A DNA stretch of 64,000 bases, taken from NCBI GenBank assembly GCA_963930645.1, contig OZ005659.1, positions 160,866,534 to 160,930,533 on the forward strand, given 5' to 3'. The position numbers and the translations under genes were made by a program. Source of the DNA: Salticus scenicus. Its lineage: Eukaryota > Arthropoda > Arachnida > Araneae > Salticidae. Positions 35,307 through 46,770 of this stretch are shown here, piece by piece. The first letter of the stretch is position 1; each line of letters opens with the position of its first letter. The notes beneath the pieces were generated by a model that did no database searches, was not told the origin of the DNA, and was given only the letters and a program-made list of their open reading frames with translations.

Positions 35307-35780
35307 TCACATTCTTCCTGGGAAAATCATTTTTTGGCAATTTATAGAGGGATATGGTCTGTCGACCACATTGGAATTTAAATATTCATCCTCAGTTAAT
35401 ATGTTTTGATTCATTGTCCATATGCCAGATACACGAGAGCATGATAGAATGTTTACAGGAGTAAAGGCCGATGGACAGCACTTGTCAACATTTTCGGTAA
35501 CGTCGTATATAGTGACTGGTTTTCCAGGGTTTGTCAGCATCAAATTACTACATGCTGTACTGTAGTATTTCTTAAAAGGTCCAAAGACCCCCTCTGTCCA
35601 ACATTTAGAGCTAATGGCTGGTATGTGAAGGGAAAGTAAGCATAACAAAAGAGCATAAAGATAAAAAATAAAACTAAATAATCTTTCATGTTCCCATAAA
35701 CAAACTAATAATCTGTATTAATAATAATAGCAAGCATATTTTTTTATAAGTCAAGCACAATGAAAGTTCCAGTCCAGAGT
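35307..35780 (-). pseudogene. pogo/Tigger (DDE_1, jerky-like) transposase C-terminal remnant
   Basis: The minus strand encodes the C-terminal part of a DDE_1-type transposase. Recognisable are GVFGPFKKYY after a degraded 'PPHTSH...LQPLD' region, LTNPGKPVTIYD, SAFTPVNI, the xRVSGIWxMNxNI stretch, LTEDEYL and VVDRPYP. One frameshift lies in the G run near 35585-35590. The upstream LLLLDNH-type segment (about 35690-35760) carries stops. The open frame of 113 codons has no ATG (its first codon is TTG). Domains expected upstream (DNA-binding CENP-B-like, catalytic Asps) are not found, so it is a broken, inactive fragment. Confidence 0.75.
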
Positions 35781-35879
35781 AATATATCCCTTTTCCATTT
35801 AAATAACACCTATGAATAATAATAAGTATGACTATATAAGAATGGTTCAGATAGTTAAAACAATGCCCCTCCATTTAAT

Positions 35880-36079
35880 TATAAACAAATTTCTGTTAAA
35901 TAGTAACAATATGAAGAATGTGATTGCAATTGTACCAAAGGATATCCATGGCCCAAATTACAAGGTAGTTATGTGGCCTTAGGTGTAAGTTTATGTAGCC
36001 TCATTCAAAATGTCATCCACTAAAAAACCCACATGCAGAGGATACTAATTAAATATCTCATTTATTACTCAATATAACA
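35880..36079. other. No feature seen
   Basis: Spacer between the pogo remnant and the right repeat arm. Confidence 0.4.
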
Positions 36080-37870
36080 AGCAAAATTACACACTAGTGG
36101 ATCTGCAGATCAGGAGCCTCGACGTCCTATTTGCATGACGAATTATTCAACGGATCATTTTTATTTATTCCTTATTACATGATATATATATATTGATTTC
36201 ATTGAATTCCTACGTAAACAGAAACATTTCTGAGGGGGCTGCCGTCCCTCTCAAGCCTCGCTGTAACTCTTTTTCTATAATTATCTGTATAAATATGTCT
36301 ATATATGTTTTTTCTAATAACTGAGAGTCTTGTGTTAATTCCCTATAATTCACAAATGCTTGTACGAAATTTCTTGCAAAATGATAGCACAGTTATTTTA
36401 TGAAACCCTGTAAATTAATTAATAATTCTATGCTCACACTTTTCCACAGAAAAACATGCATTTAAAATTCTAATAAAATTCCATTATATTTAATTGGATG
36501 TAACCATGTTAAAATACGCTAATAAATTCCGACTAAATAGTACGAAATTCTTTTATGTATCCCGGAAAAGAAGCCACAGTTATTATATACGCCAATAATA
36601 AAAATACACCTAATTAATTATAGCTCATTAATTTTTTTAACTAATTTGATATCATTTGGATGAATACAGTACGTCATCGGAATTATTTTGTGTGGTCCCC
36701 TTAATTATATATATTAATATAAATTATATATATAAATTATACATAAATTATATATATAAATTATACATAACCTTTTTCTAGAGTAAACATGCTTTTAACC
36801 ATCATTATAATGTAGGTTAATTCCATTATGTCCAATGCAGCATAAACGCATTAAAATACGCTTAAATAAAAATTTGTCCATAGACTCTAATGTCACGAAA
36901 TTCTTTTGTGTGTCTCTGTAAATGAACCATAAGCATTGTATACACCAGTAAAAACTTTTCAGCATATTCTTCGTTTATCATGAATATTTGTTCTAAATTG
37001 GACATAATTTGGATGATTACGTGACATTCTCTGAACAGTCTTGTAAAGTCCTTTACATTAAATAAGAAGCCTAAGAGCACATATTTTCTGCAAAAAACAT
37101 AAGTTTAAGCATTTCACTAACGTACGCTAATTTCACTTCCTTGATAACAAAGTAATGATGTTAAAATGTATTTAAGCGAAATTCACAGCATATGCCATAA
37201 TGATAAGAATTTTAATGTGTCCCTGTACACAATTCCTAAACAATATAGACATAAAAAATTATACAGTTATTTCTATACAGAGCTTGAACGTGTGTGCCAA
37301 TTTCCAAGTCAATCGGCCGCTATTGCGGTACATGCAAAAAGCCTTTGGCGTGTTCCTGTACACGAACTACAAATTGAATACACGACCAAAACTATACGGC
37401 TGATTCCATGGGGCTGATGAATATATGTACCAAATTTCAAGTCAATAGCGTAATTTTTGCGACTGCTATCGTGCGTTAGACAGACACACACACACTCAGA
37501 CGGAACCCAAAATCTTTTTGAGTATCAACAGAGGACATCCATTAACGTTTTGGTAAAGATTGCAAGTCAATAGCTTGATTTTTGCGGTGGCTATCGTGGT
37601 ACATACAAATTCTTCCCATAGACCGTAATGATAAGAAAAACTTTGGAGTGACCCCGTATACGAACTACAAATGCAATACACGACTAAAACCATACAGCTG
37701 ATTCCGTGCAGCTCATAAACATATATACCAAATTTCAAGTCAACAGCATGATTATTGCGGCTGCTATCGCGCGACAGACAAACAAACGAACGAACGAACA
37801 AACACACAGACGGAAACCAAACCGTTTTGAGTCTCAACCTCACCTGACGTTTCGGAAAGTAGAAATAAAA
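36080..37870 (-). repeat. Right arm of ~170-bp modular repeat (inverted)
   Basis: On the minus strand it runs from a terminus-like region near 37860 ('actcaaaacggtttgg', then a TTCG/TCTG-rich tract) through modules with 'acggggtcactccaaag' and 'acagggacac' words, to the end-like 'gagggacggcagccccctc' near 36235-36255 and the 'gatctgcagatcaggagcc' stretch near 36100. The order is the mirror image of 32160-34570. Two internal modules at 37270-37480 and 37550-37760 are near-duplicates. Open frames here are not conserved as proteins. Confidence 0.65.
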
Positions 37871-38059
37871 AAAAATTATTTGAGTTTCCTTTGTAAAATA
37901 GCAAAAGAGATGAGCTGCAAAATTTTACTCCAGACTATATAAATGCGTTTTCCATTTGCACGTATCAAAATCTTCTCCACACAGTCTTCAAAATGGTTAT
38001 GAAAATAACAATTGGTGTTGTTACTCGCCTAATTGAGTAGTAAAACTTAAAACTATATA

Positions 38060-39490
38060 CACTGATGGAAAAAAAAAAAATCCCAACACCAAGAAAAAAT
38101 TATTGTACAGTAATGAAATTTCAGCAATACATTTGTCTAGGTAACATATTTAATTGATTAAAGTTTCAAGATCACAGGTAGAGCCATTGGCGAGAAGAGC
38201 CATTTCAAATGTGAAATGTTGGTACATTAGTAACCGGTGTAACCGCCAGAATTTTGAATGCAATCATGCAAACGTGCATGCATTGCGTCGTACAGGTGTC
38301 GGATATCAGTTTGTGGGATGGAGTTCCATGCCTGTTGGACTTGGGCGGTAAATGCAGGGACGGTTAATGCTGGTTGTGGATGACGCTGGAGTTGTCGTCC
38401 AATGATGTCCCATACGTGCTCGATTGGAGAAAGATCTGGTGATCTAGCAGGCCAAGGCAACATGTCGGCACTCTGTAGAGCATGTTGGGTTACAACAGCG
38501 GTATGAGGGCGAGCGTTATCCTGTTGGAAAATACGCCCTTGAATGCTGTTCATGAATGGCAGCACAACAGGTTGTATCACTAGACTGACGTACAAATTTG
38601 CAGTCAGGGTGCGTGGGATAACCACGAGAGTGCTCCTGCTGTCATACGAAATTGCTCCCAAAACCATAACTCCGGGAGTAGGCCCTGTGTGTCAAGGCCG
38701 CAGACAGGTCGCTAGCAGGCGTTCACCTGGCCTCCTTCTAACCAACACACGGCTATCACTGCGACCAAGGCAGAACCGGCTTTCATCAGAAAACACAACA
38801 GATCTCCACTCCGTCCTCCAATGAGCTCTAGCTTGACACCACTCACGTCGCAAACGGCAGTGGTTTGGAGTCAGTGGAATGCACGCTACAGGGCGTCTGG
38901 CTCGGAGCTGTCCTTGAAGTAACAGATTTGTAACAGTTCGTTGTGTCACTGTGGTGCCAACTGCAGCTCGAATTTCAGCTACAGACGCAGTACGATTAGC
39001 CACAGCCATACGCCGAACACGGCGGTCTTCCCTCTTAGTAGTGCCATGTGGCCGCCCGGAACCCGGTCTTCTTGAGGCAGTACCTTCCCTTGACCACTGC
39101 TGCCAACACTCATGCACAGTGGATACATTCCTGCCAAGTCTTTCTGCAATGTCGCGGAAAGAAAATCTACCTTCTCGTAGCCCTACTTTACGACCTCGTT
39201 CAAACTCAGTAAGCTGTTGATAATGGCTTCTTCGTCTTCTTTGAGGCATCCTTGACTCACATTAACCCACTACGTCAAATCTCAACTGTAAATGACGATC
39301 ACGAACCTTACAGCGCTTATTTAAAGCAAACCTCATTTGCATGTTCATAGTGTCGCTACAAGCGCCACACTTATACGCGTAGCTCGAAATTTGAATCGAC
39401 GTCATCTTTCAGATGTATAAACACGCCTACCAAATTTCGTTTATCTAGCACAGCTCCTTCCTGGTGTTGGAATTTTTTTTTCCATCAGTG
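38060..39490 (-). mobile_element. Tc1-like transposon with intact TIRs
   Basis: The element is 1431 bp. It starts CACTGATGGAAAAAAA (38060) and ends with the inverse TTTTTTTTCCATCAGTG (39490), flanked by TA on both sides. The inner TIR continues with 'tcccaacacca' opposed by 'tggtgttggaa'. The transposase gene fills most of it on the minus strand. Confidence 0.92.
38227..39249 (-). pseudogene. Tc1 transposase with one in-frame TGA
   Basis: One continuous frame of 340 codons plus stop runs from an ATG at 39249, broken only by a TGA at 38692-38694 (codon 186). An N-terminal helix-turn-helix (residues about 10-55), a GSGRP linker (64-67) and a second DNA-binding helix region precede the catalytic domain. 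The catalytic residues are Asp155 in VVFSDESRF, Asp244 in FQQDNARPHTA and Glu277 in SPIEHVWD. The C-terminus is NSGGYTGY. I count 32 residues between the second Asp and Glu, rather than the usual 34. The stop replaces the residue before HTGPTPGV, where an Arg is usual, and CGA to TGA is a single transition. Everything else is intact, so the copy is young. It would be inactive unless read through. Confidence 0.88.
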
Positions 39491-39555
39491 TATTTCTTAA
39501 ATAAAGTGGAGTGGTCCTAGAAACATAATGACCCTAGGTACACGAGTCTCCCCTA

Positions 39556-40110
39556 TATATGTATAATTATAATATATATATTATATATAAATATATAATA
39601 CCTATAAATATACATATAATTGAAACATAAGCATAAAAAGTTTATTCAAGGCAAGAATGACTTTTAGCGTACATATCATCATAAATACCACCATCATAAA
39701 TATTATCATTGTTAATTTCATGAAATATGCATGCATGTATGCATCCATGGCTTGTAATTGAAATGTACAAAAAAAAATGCATATGTAAACGCGGACTCAG
39801 GTTGAAAAATAATGTAAAAGAAAATTTTAGAATTAAAGAATCAGTTCTTTAAATGTGTCATAATACATTAATCATTCAACGTGTGAGGCCTCACGCAGAA
39901 TATTAGTAAGTGATTCGTAAGTTAGAAATTGCGAAGAAGTCAAACTGCATTAGAAGTCTTGTCTTCAATTTAGAAAAATACTCTACGAAGGATATCCAGT
40001 AGTCACGAGTTTAAAATGAAACCTTTGGGTTTTACGGAATTTAACAGTTAATTAGTTTTTAATAATTTTATTTAAAATTAAGTTGCGTATGAATGCGAAT
40101 TCGTTTTTCT
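39556..40110. other. AT-rich, no gene
   Basis: TA-rich tract at 39560-39620, then unremarkable sequence. Confidence 0.45.
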
Positions 40111-40113
40111 GTG

Positions 40114-40151
40114 TATAAAAGACAGATTAAAATCATACACCAGGTTCAGTT
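40114..40151 (+). promoter_or_regulatory. Candidate core promoter (TATA plus initiator)
   Basis: TATAAAAG at 40114-40121 is followed by TCAGTT at 40146-40151, matching the arthropod initiator TCAGTY at roughly the right spacing (about 34 bp to the A). A possible splice donor (ccg/gtaata) follows near 40227, and an ATG near 40233 leads into only seven codons. No gene for it to drive was found on the plus strand. It could belong to a lost gene. Confidence 0.3.
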
Positions 40152-40319
40152 CGAGAGAAATCTCAAAAGCAGTATTGAAGATTACATCTGTGTTAACGGC
40201 CAGTTTCATCGCTTACAAGTTTACCGGTAATATGAAGCCATTTATTGTTTCATAGTTAAATGAAAATGGAGGTTACTGACTTTTACCAAGTCGAGAACGA
40301 GTAGCGAAAATATCATTGA

Positions 40320-40650
40320 AAAGAATAACACTATCGCCATCCATAACACAAGTAGCATTTGGACATTAATCGACAGGTCTTCTTGAATGATGTTTGGTAA
40401 AACTGTGATTACCGAAAAAAACTAAAAAAATATCTCAAGCTGCCTGAAGCAATAAACAACTGCACGACAAAGTAGTGTCAATGTCTTTGAATAAAATTTT
40501 AAGTGGGTTGACATGTAATAAATGAGGGTGGGTTCACGTAGGAGTTTTGTTACACATTTTGATTTCGAGCCTTACCGAATGATTTTAACATACTTGTAGC
40601 AAGAGTGAAGCTGTTAACACATGAAGTAGCTAGAATTGTCACCTAAAAAT
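40320..40650 (-). pseudogene. Gustatory receptor pseudogene fragment (copy 2)
   Basis: Counterpart of 1-330, aligned over the same middle region of the receptor, with its own extra frame disruptions (for example the extra A in the A-run near 40425). It lies immediately downstream of the intact receptor as in copy 1. Confidence 0.72.
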
Positions 40651-40715
40651 TAAGGTAAACCTTGTCAATGTGTCAATACATTAGAATGTTTAAAGTGACA
40701 GGAATTTTCATATTA

Positions 40716-41960
40716 TCATTGCTGAAAAATCATAACACCATAAGTTACCAGTGCTCCTGCTGTTGTTAGAATTAAGCTTTTATCTATTACAAACATATCT
40801 GCTCCAGTAAAATATATACGCATACTCATCACAGTATCAACAAGCATTTTGTATGTTGATAGTATCTCTGGGCTGTCAGTTAAAGAAAGTAGATTTTCTG
40901 CTCCGTCCATCAGTAGAAATTTTAAATTTTCGTATTCGTTAATCACATTTGTGGCCGAAAATGTCAGTGAAAAGAATAAAACAATTGCCATCATCAATAT
41001 AAATAGCATTAGAATAATCATCGACAGATCTTCTTGGAGGATGTTTGAGCAAACTATGCTTACCACACTAAAAAAACATATCACTGAAGCTGTGTAAAGC
41101 AGTAAACAGTTGCTAGACAATGCACTATCAATCTCTTTAAATAAAGTTATTAAGTGCCGATAAGTAGACATATAGGAAAGAATGGTGGATTTATTACGCA
41201 GTGTTGTTACGCATTTTGATTTGAAGTTGTTACCGAATGATTTTAACATGCCTGTAGCAAGAGCGTAACTATTGATACAGATAATTAAGCCAAGAAAAAT
41301 TATCCCGGTGCTAGTAGCTGTGGAAAATACAAAACTAAAGCGAATAATGTAAATAACCGCACTTGATTTGTTAGTTGATATTTGAAAGCCGAACATAGAT
41401 ACATAAGAGTCATCTGGTATTTTCATTTGTGTAAAGTAAATCGTTAGAGTCAGAAAAATTAAAATCATCCAAATAACAATCAAAAATACATAAATTCTAA
41501 TTATTTTCAACTGTTTCAAAAATTCCACATTTAATTTGTTAGACCAATAGCAGATGTTGTTTCCCACTTTAAATATCTGCCTTTGTTTTGATATCATAGT
41601 TATTCGAATCAAAAGACCAAGTGCGAGATAAACACAAGTAGTTAAAATGTATTGCTGTGAATAATTAAAAGTCTGAATTCCACAAATACTTATAATGGAG
41701 GATACAATTGCGCAAACAAAACATATAGAATCCCAAGCATTTGAAAAGCAAAATTTACGTTTATCATAAGATTTTTTAAAGGATATTCCAAGCCAAGATG
41801 ATAAAGTGGAAATAGTTGATAGAGTTTTAGAGGCTATACCATCTTTCATACAATTCTTGAATTTCGTGTTTTGCAAATTTGATAAATATTTAGTATTTTT
41901 AATAAAAAGGAAGTTTTCAGGGCTTGTATCATCTGAAAAAAGAATCTTCATACTTTTCAT
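40716..41960 (-). CDS. Gustatory receptor, close paralogue of 382-1626
   Basis: Complete single-exon frame of 414 residues with an ATG start, the same length as its paralogue, differing at about 36 residues with no insertion or deletion. The seven membrane segments and the C-terminal TYGVMIFQ signature (residues 406-413) are kept, as is YFTGADMFVID. Changes are scattered, with a cluster around residues 237-255 in the loop between TM4 and TM5 and at 104-114 in TM2. The open frame in both copies despite heavy transposon turnover around them suggests both are under constraint. Its function would be a chemosensory ligand-gated channel, with unknown ligand. Confidence 0.88.
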   Translation of the reverse strand: MKSMKILFSDDTSPENFLFIKNTKYLSNLQNTKFKNCMKDGIASKTLSTISTLSSWLGISFKKSYDKRKFCFSNAWDSICFVCAIVSSIISICGIQTFNYSQQYILTTCVYLALGLLIRITMISKQRQIFKVGNNICYWSNKLNVEFLKQLKIIRIYVFLIVIWMILIFLTLTIYFTQMKIPDDSYVSMFGFQISTNKSSAVIYIIRFSFVFSTATSTGIIFLGLIICINSYALATGMLKSFGNNFKSKCVTTLRNKSTILSYMSTYRHLITLFKEIDSALSSNCLLLYTASVICFFSVVSIVCSNILQEDLSMIILMLFILMMAIVLFFSLTFSATNVINEYENLKFLLMDGAENLLSLTDSPEILSTYKMLVDTVMSMRIYFTGADMFVIDKSLILTTAGALVTYGVMIFQQ

Positions 41961-42054
41961 TTTTTATCTATATATATATATATATATGTATATGTATATA
42001 TCAAGTATGATAAGGATATTTAATTTTGTTTTGTCTAAGTAAAAATTATATAGA

Positions 42055-42056
<2 letters not shown>

Positions 42057-42095
<39 letters not shown>
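42057..42095. repeat. (TA)n microsatellite
   Basis: Counterpart of the TA run at 1697-1750. Confidence 0.95.
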
Positions 42096-42098
<3 letters not shown>

Positions 42099-42099
42099 A

Positions 42100-42319
42100 A
42101 CTACGTACTTTTTTTAAAAAACACAATAGCTTTTCCTTCATGTAGTTTCAAATTTTAATACAAGCAGAAAAAGTTATCAACTTAATTACCTTTGTAAATA
42201 TTCTATTCACAATAAATGTTCTACATTCACAAAATATACTATGATAAAACAAAATATACTATAATATAACAAAATATACAATATTCAGAAAGTAATTTTC
42301 TCACAGATGTATTTTTCTT

Positions 42320-42356
<37 letters not shown>

Positions 42357-43848
42357 CAGAAATAATATTTATAATAAAACTTTAAATTTGTTATAAATAT
42401 TTATAGAAAAACTGTAACTACAAATTCAAAATGCTTTTTGTGCAAAAAAGAAAAAGAAAAATCTTTAGTTTTCCTATAAATTAAACTGCTACTTTAAAGA
42501 TTTCAATTTTCATGCTTTATGTTTATCACCATAAGCTTCTCACTGGTGAACATTTCAATTTTAATACTTTATATTTATCACCAGAAATTTAAAAATTAGA
42601 ATTATTTTTTAATAAATTCTAATCATGATTTTACATGCGTGTTTCTGAATTCTATTTGATTTATGTGATTTTTTGATATTTTACCAACTGATCGGTTTTA
42701 AACAAATCGAGTACAAGTTAAGCGACGCAACGTAATGCTTGAAAATGTTAATCAACTGCAACGCCGATAGCTTGAAGCAACTGGTCGACAGAAAGGCAAG
42801 CAACAGCAACAGGTTACGAGTAGACAAAAGAAAATGTATAGTCAAACTCCAAATTTCTTTTATGGGATGAGTTAGAGAAACCTTTTTAAAATCCAAAGTT
42901 GTATGTAATTGCTTTATGTTGCAAAATAATAATATCGAAATATTTTTTTCTTAAATATTACGGGAATGAAATAAAGCTTTTAATGTAACACTTGCTGTCC
43001 TAAATGACAGACATTCAGGCGAACACATACGCGCTGCAATGCTTAATATGTAAATGCTTTGGTTTTAAAATTTAACTTAAGCTTATAAATATATACTTAA
43101 AAGTTTGTTAAAATATAAAATTTTTCATTCTTTTAGCAGACGGTATTATATTAATAAAAGGAAATGTTTTAAATTGTATATTTAAACATCTTGTGAAGAC
43201 AGTTTTAGATATGTATTATAAATATATTTTTTTCTCAATTCGAATTTTTATATTTAGCATTTAAGAGCATAAAGAAAGCTGAAAATATTTCGTTATGTAT
43301 ATTGTGTCATTTTCTTTGACAGCCGTTATTCACAGCCGTTATTCATTGCCATTATTCGTAAACATAGACGTACAATATCTTCCAGAAGTGATCTCGATAA
43401 ATTTATTGTTTTATCTCAGAAAGAAATTCCATGAAATGCAACAATTTTAAACTCCAATTATTTTATCACCTCAATTAACGTGATCCGTTGTTACTGGGAC
43501 AATTGATATATAACACAGCATAAATATAGATAATATGTTTTTTATCTATTAAACTTTATACTATAGCAATTTCTGCTGAAGCAATTATTAAATTGGGAAA
43601 TCGTCTGCAAATTGTATTCACAGTAATATATATTGTAATATTTTCATGCACAGTCGTTTGATATTTATTACGATATTCGCAAACCATAGACATAAAAATT
43701 CTTTCAGCTTTGATCTTTTTCAATAAATTTATCGCTCCATCTTAAGCAGGAATTCTGAGAAATACAGCTACTTTAACATGCTTAAAGTCATGCCCTCAAT
43801 TAGTGTCATACATCGTTATAGGGAAAATTTATATACATATTTCTTAAG
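42100..43848. other. Gene-free duplicon sequence with a copy-specific insertion
   Basis: Aligns with 1751-3226. A poly-T run lies at 42322-42351. The stretch 42541-42835 has no counterpart in copy 1. It is GC-richer near 42715-42820 ('gcaacgccgatagcttgaag') and may be a fragment of a coding or transposon sequence that I do not recognise. Confidence 0.5.
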
Positions 43849-44080
43849 AAACATAGATAATACACTTTTTTACATCTATTAAGTTTCACAACACAGCACG
43901 TCCTCCTAAAACAATTATTCAAGTGTGAAATCGTCTGCGAAAAAGTAACGAATACTTCCGAAATAAACTGAAAGAATGGAAAAACAATCAATATGATTAA
44001 TGTTTTACACAAGCTTTTAACGTTCCCTGCATGATCTTCAAAGGCATAATAATTCCTCTTTTCTGTCAAAAATTGTTATT
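43849..44080 (-). other. Conserved island (copy 2)
   Basis: Identical to 3227-3458 by base-by-base reading. The same minus-strand frame is open, and the only differences in the 87-codon frame fall in its last 16 codons, outside the island. Confidence 0.4.
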
Positions 44081-45196
44081 CTTACCAAAACATCTTGTTT
44101 TATTAGTTTATCATGTGTATACAACGATCATGCATAAGGAAATTTAGTCATTAGCGGAAGAAGACATGGATTATTGAAAAAGAAACATCCATTAAGTTTG
44201 TGTTGCTATAGAAAAATAATCGATACCTTGACATGTAAAATACATTTTAAAGGATGGTTTATTTGCTTATAATAGAATAATTTGCAAACATTTACTTTCG
44301 CTTCTTTTTCGGTAATTTCATTTTCAGTGTAAGAATGAGTCAAATTTGCTTTTAAAATGTCAGATATTGATTTAGTTTGTTATGTCAGTCACTTATGCGT
44401 CAAATGTAGAGAAAATATTTTGGAAATTATCTATGTAGTTTACTATCGATTTCCTATAATTAATTTAACAGAATCTAAAAGAATATCTCGCTTACTATGA
44501 TATATCTACAATACTGCGACTTTTATACTATATATTTCAAGGTATGTAATATTTAGGATCTTATAAAGTACAATGGATAGAAAAAGCCCTGTTTTGTCAT
44601 TCATTACTTATTTTTTCTGGAAAGGGTTACATAAAAATGTTTGTATGAATGTATACAATGCACTTATTGTTATCATCATTGAAGTATTTCCTTTATATAT
44701 TTCAGTATTTAAATAACTAAATTTTTATAATATTTTCATACCCATTTTACCCCAGGAATGGGGCAAAATGGTAGTGATTATAAAATGATTGTAATTGTTC
44801 CAAAATAATTTAATGTGTTTTATTTTAAAACAGGAATTAATTTCAGTTAGAATAATTACAATTTACATCAAAAGTGTGTGATGACCACTGTTACTATACA
44901 TACTGTGGTTCCTTTAAATTTTTAAGTAAGATCATATAATTAAATCTGTGTCACCATTTTATGATAAAACATAACTGACAAAATGTACTTTTTTTATTAT
45001 TATTATTATTATTTAATATTCAATGATATTATTAGATACTCTATGCTGATCATTGTGAGTGTGGCAGGTTTTATGGTGCTTAGATTCAGTTGTCTTTTAT
45101 TAATCTAGAAGAAAGTGCTATATTCGAGCTAATATTTTAATGCCTTCGAAATATATTTTTTGTATCTCATTTTTTATTAACAAATATTGATATAAA
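44081..45196. other. Gene-free duplicon sequence
   Basis: Aligns with 3459-4420 and then, directly, with the sequence after 5833, marking the empty site of the copy 1 insertion near 45000. Confidence 0.6.
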
Positions 45197-45418
45197 TACA
45201 GTCGGTAACAAAAGTGTCCGAACACTAGCTCAAATTCCTATGTAAAAAAGGTACACTTCATACGGTTTTGCTAAATAAATTCTTGTCGAATCCTGTTCTT
45301 AGTCAGTGTAAGAACATGATTCAATAAGGATTTATTTAACAAAACCGTATGAAGTGTACTTTTTTTACATAGGAATTTTTGCTAGTGTTCGGACACTTTT
45401 GGGAGTGTTCAGACACTA
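45197..45418. mobile_element. Hairpin MITE 'TACAGTCGG', right end degraded
   Basis: It begins TACAGTCGGTAACAAAAGTG. The second half mirrors the first ('cggttttgctaaataaatt' against 'atttatttaacaaaaccg'), making one long hairpin. The final 'ttaccgactgta' is replaced by 'gggagtgttcagacac' and a TA run. Absent from copy 1. Confidence 0.85.
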
Positions 45419-46012
45419 TATATATATATATATATATATTCTTTTAGAAATGCGTATTTTACACGGAGTAAGGTAAAATGTTACTAGTGTATAGTATATT
45501 GTTTTGTTACTTAGCATATATTTTTACCTCGCTTTATTAGACATAACTTACTTTTATACTTCGATATGCGTACAGTTTAAAAACATTACAACATTTAAAT
45601 ATTTTTACCTTTTCAGATGTTCTACTCCCTCTTATTCAGCAACATATATAAAAAACATAATTATGCAAATGTTATAAGCGAAAATGTATATCAATGTGAC
45701 ATACTCTTCATGTTTTCATTTTTATAAACATGACCTGTTTATTAAATAATGAAATTAAATACTAAATTAAATACTGAAATTTCTGTTCGGAATATAATGC
45801 GTTTTTATTCTAAACTTGCGTAAATACGGACTAAGAATCCTTTGAAAGACTCTTACAGAGAAGCCAAAACCTTAGCATAATAATTTGGCCACAATCCTCA
45901 CACCAAAACCAATACCCACTTTATATCCATAAAACTTTTTAATTTTCAAAATATGAAGTTTTAACGTTTCTAGCATCTGTAGACAGATAATGCATCAAAT
46001 ATTATCTGCATG

Positions 46013-46180
46013 CAGTGGCGGATTTAAGGGGGGGGGGGGGCTAGGGGGCTGAAGCCCCCCCCCCCCCAAAACACTGACATTCACAATTGAATATTGCAAT
46101 TGTAAATTTTTTATTGGTCTAGAATAACATTTTGAAAAGTCTTAGCCCCCCCCAAAAGTTAAGTTCTGGATCCGCCACTG
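46013..46180. mobile_element. hAT-type MITE with perfect 8-bp target duplication
   Basis: Ends 'cagtggcggattta' and, inverted, 'cagtggcggatccaga'. TCTGCATG flanks both sides (46005-46012 and 46181-46188). Internal G12-run and C-runs form a further inverted repeat. It has no coding capacity and is specific to duplicon copy 2. Confidence 0.88.
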
Positions 46181-46770
46181 TCTGCATGTTGCATTTTAGG
46201 ATCAAAATAACAACAAGACTTCCTAAATGTTTACTGAAATGGAAAAAAAATTATAAAATATATAAAATCAAAAATATTTATTTATCACAAATAAAATAAA
46301 ATCTAAATGCCATTTTGATAAGATTTGTGATTAAGTAGATTAAAAGAAACTTTTCACTAAAAATAAATTAAATTCAGAATACTTTGTACAATTAACTTTT
46401 GTAGATCTGTAGCTGCAACAGTTTTTCTTACGTCAGACGTATTTCAAACTTAAATAATAATAATAATAATACTTTTAGAGCTATAATGACGTCAATTTTA
46501 CCATGCAAGTTTAACTTTTCACAAAGATTTATATCAATTTTAATATTTACGCGTGAATTTCTTTTCATTTCAAAAAAATTTGAAACCAACTTGTAAACTT
46601 TTTTGGCAACAATTAAAAACTAAAATAAGTTATGTATTTTTGTCTAAAAAAGACCTTCTTCAACGTTTTCGTTACTGTCCGTTTCGATACTGATTATTAT
46701 TAATTTCCTTTTCTTTTCTTTTTCTTTCCAAAAACAAAATTATGAAATTCTGGCAAAAGCAGAATTTAGT

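Larger units (their letters stand above)
34731..39555 (-). mobile_element. pogo-like element, composite with later insertions
   Basis: The left end 'tagggagactcatgcccctag' (first 20 nt meant) and the inverse of the right end, 'taggggagactcgtgtacct', are similar inverted repeats, each next to TA. A pogo/Tigger-type transposase remnant lies near the left end in minus orientation. The right part of the element is displaced by the modular repeat arm and by a Tc1 element inserted close to the right end. I infer one element from the matching ends; an alternative is two solo ends. Confidence 0.5.

Noticed and set aside
35307..35700. Small secreted cysteine-containing protein with a signal peptide
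   Set aside because: The apparent hydrophobic leader arises from a frameshifted transposase segment, and the remainder matches the pogo/DDE_1 C-terminus; there is no ATG in the frame.
37496..37843. 115-codon frame with YHYGLWEEFVCTTIA, similar to a frame at 32222-32455
   Set aside because: It reflects the shared ~170-bp module; frames are inconsistent between copies, and no protein family is recognised.
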